Origin: CAJBLF01 sp041675025
Lineage (GTDB): Bacteria > Patescibacteriota > Gracilibacteria > Absconditabacterales > Absconditicoccaceae
Length of the DNA: 64,000 nt
Direction of reading: 5' to 3'
Assembly: GCA_041675025.1 (NCBI GenBank)
Contig: JBAYUS010000001.1
Location: 396,908 to 460,907, forward strand
Shown: positions 1 through 8,563 of the stretch, one piece after another
How the letters are laid out: each line of letters begins with the position of its first letter
How positions within the stretch are numbered: position 1 is the stretch's first letter
Translations under genes and position numbers: made by a program
The notes under the pieces: model-generated
Seen by the model: only the letters and a program-made list of their open reading frames with translations
The model's database searches: none
What the model was told of the DNA's origin: nothing

Positions 1-495
1 GATAAATTTAATTTTATAGTCTTTGGTATAGACGTCAAATGTTCATCCTAAGACAATCAATTCTATTTTATCGGTTTCATGACCAGTTAAAGTAAGTGAA
101 AGTAATCTATTGTAGACTTGTTTGATGGGATCGAATTTATTGAGTAATGCTCTCATCGCGCCCGGCTCAGATTTGATATAACTCTTTGGCATGGTCGGAT
201 CGTTGGGACAAAAAATACATTGCCCAGGACAATAAAATGGCTTGGTAAGTACTTGTACGGACACAATTCCTGACTGTGATCTGATTCCTCTTTTTTTGAG
301 TAATTGTTCTATCTGTGGATCTTTGGTTATCTTACCTGCTTTTAAGAGTTCATAATACGCTTGGAGTAATTGAATATTTGATGGTATATCAGCTAATTTT
401 TCTGTTTTGGCAAAATCCCTCTTGAAGCTCGTGAGAAGGTCAAGATTACGTTTCTTGGGATTAGTTTTGATAAGTTGTAGGATAATTTTTTTCAT
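1..495 (-). CDS. Elp3-like radical SAM tRNA-modifying protein (partial, N-terminal part)
   Basis: N-terminal 165 codons of an Elp3-family protein; the gene runs off the left edge. Visible landmarks are TKPFYCPGQCIFCP, the radical-SAM cluster motif in the Elp3 form with cysteines spaced C-x4-C-x2-C, followed by MPKSY, EPGAMRA, DPIKQVYNRL and GHETDKIELIVLGGTF, all typical of Elp3. In eukaryotes and archaea Elp3 modifies wobble U34 of tRNA; bacterial members are less well studied, so the substrate is inferred. One TGA (43-45) encodes the second glycine of LGGTF, invariant in the family. An in-frame ATG at 517-519 is an alternative start; I prefer 495 because that residue begins the family-like sequence. 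It is transcribed divergently from the SOD gene. Confidence 0.85.
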
Positions 496-578
496 AGTGA
501 TACTACTATATATAATCATTTCTTTTTTTCCACATAGAAAATTGAAATATATTTTCTATTGAAAACATTCCACCAACC

Positions 579-613
579 TGTACAATTCTTGTACACGAAC
601 TTTATTTTATAAT
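579..613 (+). promoter_or_regulatory. SOD promoter with perfect TGTACAA palindrome
   Basis: A TATAAT box at 608-613 ends 9 nt before the SOD ATG (623), so transcription would begin at or just before the start codon. A perfect inverted repeat, TGTACAA-ttc-TTGTACA (579-595), covers the -35 region and is a candidate operator. A similar TGTACA palindrome occurs at 63922-63937. The operator role is inference. Confidence 0.5.
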
Positions 614-622
614 CTATATATT

Positions 623-1204
623 ATGATAAAATTAGAATCACTACCGTATGCAACAAATGGCTTGGAACCAGTTATCGATACCCAGACAGTAGAACTTCAT
701 TATGGAAAACATCATCAATGATATGTAAATAAGCTCAATGAGCTTATCACTGGAACACCATCTGAGAATCAATCACTTGAAGAAATCATTCAAACTTCTG
801 ACTGACCCGTATTTAATAATGCGGCTCAGATATGGAATCATACTTTTTATCGAAATCAACTCCAAGCTCCAACAGAAAACAATACAGCTACATGAGCTAT
901 TTTGGATGCTATAATTACAAAACGAGAAAGCTTTGAAATATTCCAAGAAGCTATGATTGCAAATGCTGTAGGAAACTTTGGATCTGGATGGACTCGATTA
1001 GTACAACACAATGATGGAACTTTAGAAATCTTAAATACTAGTAATGCGGGATGTCCTCTTACTATGGACAAAAAACCTCTTCTTACTATAGATGTACGAG
1101 AACACGCTTATTATTTAAAATATCAGAATCGTAGAGTTGAATATGCTACAAATATATGGAAATGTATCAATCGAGATAAGGTGAACGAAAGATTCGGTGC
1201 GTAG
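623..1204 (+). CDS. sodB: Superoxide dismutase, Fe/Mn family (Fe-type signature)
   Basis: 193 aa, normal length for Fe/Mn SOD, which dismutates superoxide to O2 and H2O2. The four metal ligands are visible: H26 in HYGKHH, H73 in IWNHTF, D157 and H161 in DVREHAYYLKYQN. NTSNAGCPL resembles the Fe-SOD form (NAxxPL) rather than the Mn form (NQDxP). Three in-frame TGA codons encode glycine, including the one after HYGKHHQ. One oddity: the nearly invariant tryptophan of DVWEHAYY is arginine (R159, codon CGA). The start is the first ATG after a TATAAT box, with no Shine-Dalgarno sequence. Fe specificity is inferred from sequence only. Confidence 0.93.
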
Positions 1205-1226
1205 AATTTATCTAATAAAGAAGTAC

Positions 1227-1574
1227 ATGAATACGAAGTATAAGAAAGAAAAAGGTAGAGAATGAGAAGAATTAGTAGCACAATATTATCAAAATCAATG
1301 ATATATTCTTATAGAAAAGAACTATACGATCCCGTGATGAGAACTTGATCTAATTTTTCAAAAAAATAATATTCTGACCTTCGTGGAAGTAAAGGTTGTT
1401 GATCATATACATGAACTCCAAGACTACGTTACTCATAAGAAACTCTGACATATAAAACATACTATTAATTATTATTTACTTATTCATCCTACAGACAAGG
1501 AATACACACTTGATATTGTATTTGTAAGAGATAATTCTATACTTGAAGTCTATAAAAATGTCACGAATAGCTAA
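1227..1574 (+). CDS. yraN: YraN family (UPF0102) endonuclease-like protein
   Basis: 115 aa. The restriction-endonuclease-like core is clear: GREGEELVAQYY, then GYILIEKNY, PGGELDLIF and LTFVEVKV, matching the family pattern G-x-x-x-E-x2-A plus G-E-x-D-L and V-E-V-K. TGA codons supply conserved glycines, including both in PGGELD. UPF0102 proteins resemble Holliday-junction resolvases in fold, but their function is not settled. It lies 22 nt downstream of SOD and 19 nt upstream of the S41 protease, so co-transcription is plausible. Confidence 0.88.
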
Positions 1575-1593
1575 TTTATTTGTAAATATATAC

Positions 1594-2874
1594 ATGAAAA
1601 AAAATAAATTAATCATCCTATTTATACTATGATCACTTTTTGGCTGATTTGTTTGGCAAATTGGTCACGAATGGAATATCTTACATCAACCACTTATCCA
1701 AGAAGGGAAACTTAATTTGGATGGTTTGGTTGCATCAATAAAAAATGTTGTAAATACAGAAAGCCTTGGATTGTGAGGTAAAACATATGAACGTTTTGAT
1801 ACTATCAATAATGTTCTTCAAAGTTCATATTATAATATAGATAAACTCAATACAGGAAAAATGCTCAGTAGTGCTCTTAAAGCTTATGTAGATGCAATCG
1901 ATGATCCGTATACTATATATATGGATAGTGAAACAAATTCTGGCTTCCAAGAAGAGCTCAAATGATCATCAGATCTTGAAGGCATAGGAGCAGTTATCAG
2001 CAAAAAAGATTATTATATTCAAATAGACGAAGTTATTAAATGATCACCAGCATTCAATGCATGACTCAGAATGCTTGATAGAATCGTAATGATCAATACA
2101 TGATTTACTAAAACGATTGATGTAAATCAAGCAGTTAGCCAAATTAGAGGACCTAAATGAACTCAAGTAAAACTTACAATAGAAAGAATCGCTAAAGATG
2201 GAACAAAAGAAATTATTGAAAAAGAGATTACTAGAGATAAACTTATTATTCCTTCTGTTAATGGGAAAATACTTACTTGAGCTAACAAAGAGGTATTGGG
2301 ATATATTAATATATCAATCATATGAGAAGAAACAGAAAACCTTTTGAAGAAAACCTTGAGTGAACTCAAATCTCAAAATGTTAAATGAATTATTCTTGAT
2401 CTTAGAGGTAACTGATGAGGACTCTTACCAGTTTCTGTAGAAATATCCTCACATTTCATTCCCAAGGGGAAGTTGGTAGTTAGTACCAAATATTCTACAT
2501 TTGAAGATGAAAAATTACTTTCAGCATGATATGAGGACTATCAAAATTTACCTATAGTAGTATTAGTTGATTGATTAACTGCTTCTGCATGAGAAATTAT
2601 AGCATTGGCACTTCAAGAACAAATAGGCGCTCAACTTGTAGGTACACAGACTTTCGGTAAATGATCTATCCAGACTATGGATGAATTCGATGACGGTGCT
2701 TCACTCAAATATACTGTAGGAAAGCGATACACTCCAAATGGAGAAAACATAGATATTACTTGAGCTACTCCTGATATTATTGTAGAATTTGATCCTGATA
2801 AATATACAAACAACCTTATTGATACTCAGCTCGAAAAAGCAAAACAAGTACTTGGAACAATGATCAAAAAATAA
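1594..2874 (+). CDS. S41 family C-terminal processing peptidase
   Basis: 426 aa, exported serine protease of the CtpA/Prc type. An N-terminal hydrophobic segment (about residues 5-20) anchors or exports it. A PDZ domain follows (about 115-200; LEGIGAVIS, AFNAGLRMLDRIVMINT). The S41 catalytic core has GIILDLRGNGGGLL, the nucleophile serine in LTASAGEI and the general-base lysine in TFGKGSIQ. Several of these glycines are TGA-coded, including the one just after the catalytic serine-alanine. Such proteases trim or degrade envelope proteins; no partner is visible. It ends 27 nt before the ferredoxin gene. Confidence 0.93.
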
Positions 2875-2901
2875 TATGTTATTTAAATTGTATACACTTA
2901 T

Positions 2902-3231
2902 ATGACAGTAACTATAAAACTTCAGAGACCCGATGGAAGTTTAATCTCTAGCTTTGCTGGCGAAGACAATCTAAGCATAGCACAAATTGCAAAACAAAAT
3001 GGTATAGACTTTCCTATTTCATGTAGTATCGGTACTTGTTGAATCTGCAAATGCAAAATAATTTCATGAAATCAATACGTTCAAATAGATAAAATTACTT
3101 TGCCTATGAAATCATTAGAAAGACATGAAGATGGTAGTTTTCAAGAGGTATTTGCTTGTGTTGGAGGAATTTTATCTGATGCTATTAAAGACAAAAAACA
3201 CCATGAAATAATCTTAGAAAAAAATATGTAA
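2902..3231 (+). CDS. 2Fe-2S ferredoxin
   Basis: 109 aa plant-type [2Fe-2S] ferredoxin. Cluster cysteines are C41, C46 and C49 in CSIGTCGIC, with the fourth in EVFACVGG; the order C-x4-C-x2-C plus a distal C is that of the fold. The glycine between C46 and I48 is a TGA codon. It is a small soluble electron carrier with no reductase or oxygenase adjacent. A TATACA box lies 5 nt before the ATG. Adrenodoxin-like versus plant-type cannot be settled by eye. Confidence 0.88.
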
Positions 3232-3281
3232 CTTCGATATTACAAATTATAAAAAATATTTTATCTCATTATGTAGCTGTA

Positions 3282-3842
3282 GTGATCAATCTTGATACAG
3301 AGCACATAAAAAAATTAAAACAACAAGACCAAAACGCATTCAACCAGTTCTACTTACAGACTGTTGATATGTTTTTCCGTTATATCAATGCAAATTATTT
3401 CATTAGTAAACAAGATGCTGAAGATGTTATCTCAAATTTTTATGTAAAATTTTGGGAAGGAGTTAAATCCTATAAAGAAGATCAATCATTTACAGCCTAC
3501 TTCCGAACTATCTTTAAAAACACACTCAAAGATTTTTTCAAAAAAAATACTGACAAACCTTTCACAAATCTACAGACAAATGATGAATGAATGTCCTTTG
3601 AAGAAACACTTATAGATGATATAGATATTACAAAACTTTTGGAAAATGATTTTAAATTTGAACAGATAGAACAGGCAATGAAGCAGCTTGATGATATAAG
3701 TAAAGATATGATCTATTTCAAATTTATCGAAGAAAAAACTAACGAAGAAATATCATCTATAACATGATCATCAAATGAAATGATCAGACAAAGACTTTCG
3801 AGAGCGATCAAACAATTAAAAAAACTTTTGGAAAATAATTAA
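3282..3842 (+). CDS. RNA polymerase sigma factor, sigma-70 family, ECF-like
   Basis: 186 aa with only sigma regions 2 and 4. Region 2 is at about residues 15-85 (KQDAEDVISNFYVKFWEG, then FTAYFRTIFKNTLKDFF) and region 4 at about 128-184 (LDDISKDMIYFKFIEEKTNEE, then MIRQRLSRAIKQLKKLL). The size and two-domain layout are those of extracytoplasmic-function sigma factors. No anti-sigma gene is adjacent. I start at GTG 3282, as no in-frame ATG gives a better N-terminus. Two TGA glycines occur, one in ITGSS of region 4. A rho-independent terminator follows at 4016-4039. Confidence 0.87.
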
Positions 3843-3856
3843 TGATATTTTTATAG

Positions 3857-3954
3857 GTCATTGCGAGGAATCCGCTTAGGCGGAGACGAAGCAATCTATA
3901 GTGTTGATAGAATATAAAATAAAAACTGGATTGCTTCACTACGTTCGCAATGAC
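3857..3954. repeat. 98-bp inverted-repeat element (MITE-like)
   Basis: Terminal arms GTCATTGCGA and TCGCAATGAC are exact inverse complements. A second inner pair, GAAGCAATC and GATTGCTTC, and a small hairpin TCCGCttagGCGGA lie inside. It does not code and sits just after the sigma gene. The arrangement resembles small mobile palindromic elements. A second element of similar style but different sequence is at 44891-44959. Confidence 0.7.
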
Positions 3955-4015
3955 TAATAAAAAATTTATATTTACTACTATATATAGTAGCGATAAAAAA
4001 CTGACACCATTTTCT

Positions 4016-4040
4016 AGCCCCGCATCTTGTGGGGCTTTTC
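4016..4040 (+). terminator. Rho-independent terminator after sigma gene
   Basis: Stem AGCCCC/GGGGCT around an 8-9 nt loop is followed by TTTT. Confidence 0.7.
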
Positions 4041-4256
4041 GAAAAAAATATGTTTTATTTCTGTATATATTTATTAAAATGTCAACTATAAATAATCAGA
4101 CATGACCACAAAAATATGATTAATACCAGTTCTCACCTATTATATACATTTATCTAATAATGATGCATTTTTACTTAAAAAGCTCTTGAAATACAGTCCC
4201 TGTATGCTAATATCATTGATGTACACAGTACCTTTTATTATGTAATTATTTGTACA

Positions 4257-4538
4257 ATGACTAAAACAGCTCTTATTGCTAGCCTAGCAGAACAATTAGG
4301 TGTTTCTAAAAAATTAGCTTCTGAATTAGTTAACTCTTTCATCGATACTGTAATTGGTGGAGTTAAAAAAACTGGAGAAGTAAGAATCCAAGGATTCGGA
4401 ACTTTCAGAGCTTCAAAAAGAAAAGCTAGAGAAGGTGTTAATCCACAAAACCCAAGTCAAAAAATCAAAATTCCTGCTATGAAAGTTGTTACTTTCAAAG
4501 CTGGTTCTGAATTCAAAGGAGCAGTTAAAAAATCTTAG
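4257..4538 (+). CDS. hup: HU family DNA-binding protein
   Basis: 93 aa, full length for HU/IHF. Hallmarks: TKTALIASLAEQLG at the N-terminus, RIQGFGTF before the DNA-binding arm, and NPQNPSQKIKIPA across the proline-tipped beta arm, ending in VTFKAGSEFK. It binds and bends DNA as a dimer and organises the nucleoid. None of its glycines uses TGA, perhaps because it is highly expressed. A strong terminator follows. HU rather than IHF is favoured because only one such gene is seen and no IHF-specific context exists. Confidence 0.96.
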   Translation: MTKTALIASLAEQLGVSKKLASELVNSFIDTVIGGVKKTGEVRIQGFGTFRASKRKAREGVNPQNPSQKIKIPAMKVVTFKAGSEFKGAVKKS

Positions 4539-4556
4539 TTCCTTATTCATTATCAT

Positions 4557-4587
4557 AGAAAAATCCGCTTCGGCGGATTTTTTTTAT
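4557..4587 (+). terminator. Terminator after HU
   Basis: Stem AAATCCGC-ttcg-GCGGATTT with a run of eight T residues, 20 nt after the HU stop codon. Confidence 0.85.
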
Positions 4588-4659
4588 ATTTTCCTTTCAA
4601 GGAATGTATGTGAGAAACAATAAAATATAATTGATTTTCTTAGGTAAACTACTATATAT

Positions 4660-4704
4660 ACTATTAATTCTGAATTCTGAATTTTTAATTCTAAATTTTA
4701 AAGA
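4660..4704. repeat. Dispersed AATTCTGAATT-type repeat
   Basis: Tandem degenerate units (AATTCTGAATTCTGAATTTTTAATTCTAAATT in short overlapping steps) fill the space before the next gene. Near-identical text is found at 51130-51164. Noncoding. Confidence 0.5.
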
Positions 4705-5103
4705 ATGACTTGATATATCATTTTAGCTGCATTTGTTGGTGGACTTGTAGGATACTTTGTATTCTATCTTAGATTTCAACACAAAGACACTGTCAATCAA
4801 CTCAGATCAAATCTCAAGGAAGCTGGTAAAGAAGTAGAATATCTTAGTCATGAACTTGATGAATATGTTCAACAAAACGCACTCTTGAAACAAAAAACTA
4901 TGGAGCTATTGGAAAAAAACGACGATCTCTCTGATGTTGTTTCTGAATTGAGTAAATACTATGTACACTTGAAAAAAGCTGCAGAAAAAACTACTGAACT
5001 TAACAAATATCTTCATACGCAAAATCCAGACATAGAAGAAAAAATGCAACCATTTTTGGATAAGGCAAAAGAAAAAACCATTGAAGATAAAACATTCTTC
5101 TAA
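4705..5103 (+). CDS. Membrane-anchored coiled-coil protein, unknown function
   Basis: 132 aa. The N-terminus (residues 3-20, rich in G, V, F and L, including GGLVGYFVFYL) is one transmembrane segment. From about residue 28 to the end it is charged and heptad-like (K, E, L, Q), predicting a long coiled coil on one side of the membrane. The layout resembles RmuC-N-terminus or YtxH/DUF1043-type proteins, but I cannot assign a family. TGA encodes residue 3. Confidence 0.7.
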
Positions 5104-5243
5104 AAATTTAATGAAAAACGAAAAACTAAAAGTGAAAAATGATGGAATAGTAGGATTATTAACTATTGCAATATATAATAGTCTATAAGGAAACAAATAC
5201 CGACATTTTTCATTATTCATTTTTAATTATTCATTCATTTCAT
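5104..5243. repeat. Dispersed palindromic AT-rich element, copy 1
   Basis: Shares the exact 15-mer GAAAAATGATGGAAT (5134-5148) and AATACCRACATT followed by TTCATTATTCATTTTT-like text with the element at 36294-36412; a third, more diverged copy is at 32913-33041. Ends are roughly inverse complementary (AATGAAAAA / TTTTTCATT). Confidence 0.6.
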
Positions 5244-5864
5244 TTGTCTTATAATCAAAAACATATTCTTATCCATAATTCGGAGACGGGATATAATACT
5301 ATAGCTGAACAATATGGCGCTTATCATAAACATCTTGATGGTTTTGACAAAGGTGTTTTTGTTAAATTTTTACCAAGAAACAAAGAAAATTTATCAATTA
5401 TCGATCTTGGTGCTGGCGATGGAAGACTATACAAATCTCTTTCTCCATTAACACCAACAAGATATGTCGCCTGCGATATCGCTGAGAAATTATTAAACAG
5501 ACATCCGGGAAAAAATGTAGAAAAAATAGTCTGTGATTTAGAAGATACACTCCCCTTTGATGATGAATCATTTGATCTAGCAACAAGTTTTTTTGTACTT
5601 GAACATATCGAAGATATATATAATTTATTTTCAGAGACATATAGAATCTTAAAACCAGGAGGAATGCTTATTATTGGACATTTTATTCAGAGACGTGAAT
5701 TTGTTTGGAAAAAAGATAAGGATCAATTTAGAATTAAATTTTTTAATCATAGATTGCAGGATATAGAAAAATTACTTACAAAATCTTATTTTGATCTCCA
5801 CGTTATACCTATCCGTGAAAAATGAAACATTATAGGACATATATTGATCTGTACAAAAACGTAG
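5244..5864 (+). CDS. Class I SAM-dependent methyltransferase
   Basis: About 206 aa. SAM-binding motif I is IIDLGAGDGRLY; acidic motif II is YVACDIAEKLL; then CDLEDTLPFDDESFDLATSFFVLEHI and the motif before the last strands, LKPGGMLIIGHF. This is the Methyltransf_11/UbiE-like fold; the substrate is unknown. The start is uncertain. The only in-frame upstream ATG (5166) lies within a dispersed repeat, so I use TTG 5244. Since TATAAT is at 5250-5255, the true start may be a rarer codon such as ATT 5265. A terminator (5892-5918) follows. Confidence 0.82.
5250..5255 (+). promoter_or_regulatory. -10 box of methyltransferase gene
   Basis: TATAAT lies directly after the repeat element. If transcripts begin 6-9 nt later, translation would begin downstream of the upstream ATG (5166) and TTG (5244). 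Confidence 0.4.
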
Positions 5865-5891
5865 CACTTGAAAAAATAATTGCTTTGTATA

Positions 5892-5918
5892 AAAGTATCA
5901 ATAATTGATACTTTTTTT
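5892..5918 (+). terminator. Terminator after methyltransferase
   Basis: Stem AAAGTATCAA/TTGATACTTT with a 3-nt loop and seven T residues. Confidence 0.8.
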
Positions 5919-5939
5919 ACTATTATATATAAAGTATAG

Positions 5940-7517
5940 ATGAAAAAATTTCTTATTACTACGCCAATCTATTATCCTAATGGATATCCACATATCTGAC
6001 ATGCATATAGTTCATTTATTGCAGACTTTTATGCGAGATATAAAAGACTACTCGGATATGAAGTCAAATTTTCTACAGGTAATGATGAAAACAGTCAAAA
6101 GATAGTCCAACAAGCTGAAGCTGAAGGCAAAGATATTATGCAATATCTTGATGAAATGGGACAGAAACGAGAAGATGTTTGGAAACATTTACAGATTTCT
6201 TATACTGATTTTATCAGAACTACCCAAGATAATCATAAAACACTTGTTCAAGAAATGCTTCAAAAATCTTATGATAAATGAGATATTTATGAGGGAGAAT
6301 ATAAATGATATTACTGTGTAGGATGTGAATGATTTAAAACAGAAAAGGATTTGATTGAAAAGGATGGGGAACTTGTTTGTCCTGATCATCTTAAAAAACC
6401 AGACCTCATTATAGAAAAAAATCGATTTTTTAAACTCAAAAATTATCAACATAAAATAGAAGATCTCTATCAAAAACATCCTGATTTTGTAATTCCTGAG
6501 TATAGATTTAATGAAATGAAATCATTCGTAAAATGAGGTCTAGAAGATTTTTCTGTCTCTAGAGAAACTAATAAATTTGGAATACCACTTCCATTTGATC
6601 CTCAACAAGTAAGTTACGTCCGATATGATGCATTATTTAATTATGTTACTGCTTCAAGAGATCAAGACTTCTGGTCCGATGACACACAAATCATTCATAT
6701 TCTCTGAAAAGATATTTCAAGATTTCATGCAATTTTTCGACCTGCAATGTTAATGAGTGTAGAGTATAGACTACCTAATACAGAATTTATTACTGGATTT
6801 TTCACGGTTGATGGACATAAAATGAGTAAATCACTAGGAAATGTTATTGATCCTGTACAAGTAGTAGATAATTATGATAGAGATGCTCTTATTTTTAATC
6901 TCCTCTATGATGTGCCAATTGGCGCTGATGGTGATTTTTCTATAGAAAGATTGGGAAATCTATATGAAAGTATGTTGATTGGGTGACGAGGAAATTTGGT
7001 AAATAGAGTCACAAGTCTATGTAAAAAATATGATATCACGAGTGGAAAATTTAATAAACAAAAACGAGAAATATTTAAAGATAATAATAATAGCAAACTC
7101 CTCCACTTTTTCGAAGATAGACGAGATTGATCAAAAATAGAAGAATCCTATCTCAAAAAAGCAGATATTAAATGATATCTTGATGACTGGTATCAACTCG
7201 TACAAAGAGCCAACGAATATATGACTACTGCTGAACCACGAGCAAAATACAAGAATGAAAATACAAAAAATGATGCTCTCGCAGACTTACAATTCTTACT
7301 CTATATCGTAAAAAATATATCACTCTTCTCTGCGCCTATATTGATAAATGGATTTAAAAAAATCCAAACAATATTTGGAAATGAACAATTTAGTACGATA
7401 GATTCTACAGTAAATAATTCAGACACTACATTTAAAGAGGTATTTGATATAGAAGACTTCTCAGTGAATTTAAATCCAGAAATTATCTATAAGAAAAAAG
7501 AAGAAGAAGAAAAATAA
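5940..7517 (+). CDS. metG: Methionyl-tRNA synthetase
   Basis: 525 aa class I synthetase charging tRNA-Met. The ATP site motifs are HIGH at H18-H21 (its glycine is a TGA codon) and KMSKS at K294-S298. A zinc-knuckle region has YCVGCEGF and LVCPDH. SREnxxFGIPLPFD, YVRYDALFNYVTAS and FHAIFRPAMLMS are typical of MetG. The C-terminus ends in an acidic/lysine tail without an EMAP/Trbp111-like domain, so this is the short form. Several glycines are TGA. TATAAA lies 6 nt before the ATG. A bidirectional terminator separates it from the convergent thioredoxin-like gene. Confidence 0.96.
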
Positions 7518-7523
7518 TAGTAT

Positions 7524-7552
7524 ACAAAAAGGCGATTACTATCGCCTTTTTT
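7524..7552. terminator. Bidirectional terminator between metG and thioredoxin-like gene
   Basis: AAAAAGGCGAT-tact-ATCGCCTTTTTT has a U-run on both strands and serves both convergent genes. Confidence 0.85.
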
Positions 7553-7553
7553 C

Positions 7554-7862
7554 TTATCCACAATTACCACAACATCATCAGTCATTTTCACATCATCATC
7601 AGTCACAGTGTGCTTCACCTTTAGATTCTATAAATTCCAACACCTCTACAATTTCTTGCACTGATGGGATTTTTTCTGTAGAGATAAGATAATTATCTAT
7701 AACGAGACCAGGTAAAGTTATCACATTATATGCTGCAATATCTTTTGGAGTATCAATATTTATAATTTCACAAACTAATTTCGTTTCTTTAACTGCCTTT
7801 TTAATAGCTTTTTGTAAAAGTGTGTGTTTAGGAGACGACACTCCAATAATTTTTATTATCAT
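7554..7862 (-). CDS. Thioredoxin-fold small protein without CxxC, with Cys/Gly-rich tail
   Basis: 102 aa. Residues 1-78 resemble the small 'thioredoxin family/redox-active disulfide' proteins: MIIKIIGVSSP, then TLPGLVIDNYLISTEKIPSVQEIVEVL. The active-site pair usual after the first strand (GxGCPxC) is absent; here it reads GVSSPKH. Instead the last ~20 residues are HCDGGG-CENDGG-CCGNCG, with five cysteines, and five of the glycines are consecutive TGA codons (GGG and GG). With the standard code the tail would be missed. The tail may bind metal or carry the redox thiols; that is inference. It is last in the cysS run, 18 nt after the hypothetical gene. Confidence 0.75.
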
Positions 7863-7880
7863 ACTCTATAGAAAAAATAT

Positions 7881-8489
7881 CTAAAATAGAAATATATATT
7901 TGGTTTCTTCCACTATAATTTCTTTAATTTGATCAATATTTATCTCAAATGGTTGATCATCTTCTGAAGGCAATTCTACATTTCCTGCCATATTAAGAAT
8001 AAACTCTGGAAAAAGGAAAACACAAGGATCCTCATCTTCATTTCATACATTACTAATATCTCAAATTACTACTGATAAACATATCGTATTAATATCATCT
8101 TCATCTACAAAATTAAGTTTATCTATTATTAATCCTTTTTCTTTCATATGCATAAGTATCTCTATTTTATCTTGTTCTTTCACGAGAGACACTTCTTCCT
8201 TCCATTTGGTATTTTCTAACATATTTTTTGAGCGTTTTTCACGATATTCGTAATCAGTTCTTGCACCAAATTCATCATACGTGTAATGAAGCTTATTCTC
8301 AAGTATATCCAATTTATTTTCTTTCATCTCAATAAAGTTATCCATCTCGCTAAAGATTTCTTTCATCTTAAATAATGTAACAAGATCTTCCGTAACAAAT
8401 GGATCAACAGATGGATTTTTATCTAGTTCTTTGGGTATATCATCTTGTCCGTCAATAATATGGTCATATGAAATAAATTTATCTTTCAT
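7881..8489 (-). CDS. Hypothetical acidic protein
   Basis: 202 aa with no family I recognise. It is acidic and charged, with a lysine/glutamate-rich helical middle (about residues 40-110) and a C-terminal half that appears beta-rich (NLxxSVVIGD, CVFLFPEFILNMAG, FEINIDQIKEIIVEET). Two glycines near residue 143 are TGA codons. There is no signal peptide or transmembrane segment. Its position between an MFS gene and the thioredoxin-like gene, with 18 nt to the latter, suggests the same transcript. Confidence 0.7.
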
Positions 8490-8563
8490 GTACTCACAAG
8501 TATCAGAGAAATAAATTTTTGTATGAAATTTTTGTTCGATAATTCATTATCATTGATAGATAT

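Larger units (their letters stand above)
3843..4256. other. Gene-poor spacer between sigma factor and HU genes
   Basis: This 414-nt gap holds the inverted-repeat element (3857-3954), a terminator (4016-4039) and an AT-rich stretch with the presumed HU promoter. A 47-codon code-25 reading frame at 4102-4245 shows no recognisable features, and I do not call it a gene. Confidence 0.6.

Noticed and set aside
4102..4245. 47-codon frame before HU
   Set aside because: No family, no promoter spacing or terminator support, and it overlaps the probable HU promoter.
5166..5243. ATG 5166 as methyltransferase start
   Set aside because: The stretch is part of a dispersed noncoding repeat that also occurs before other genes.
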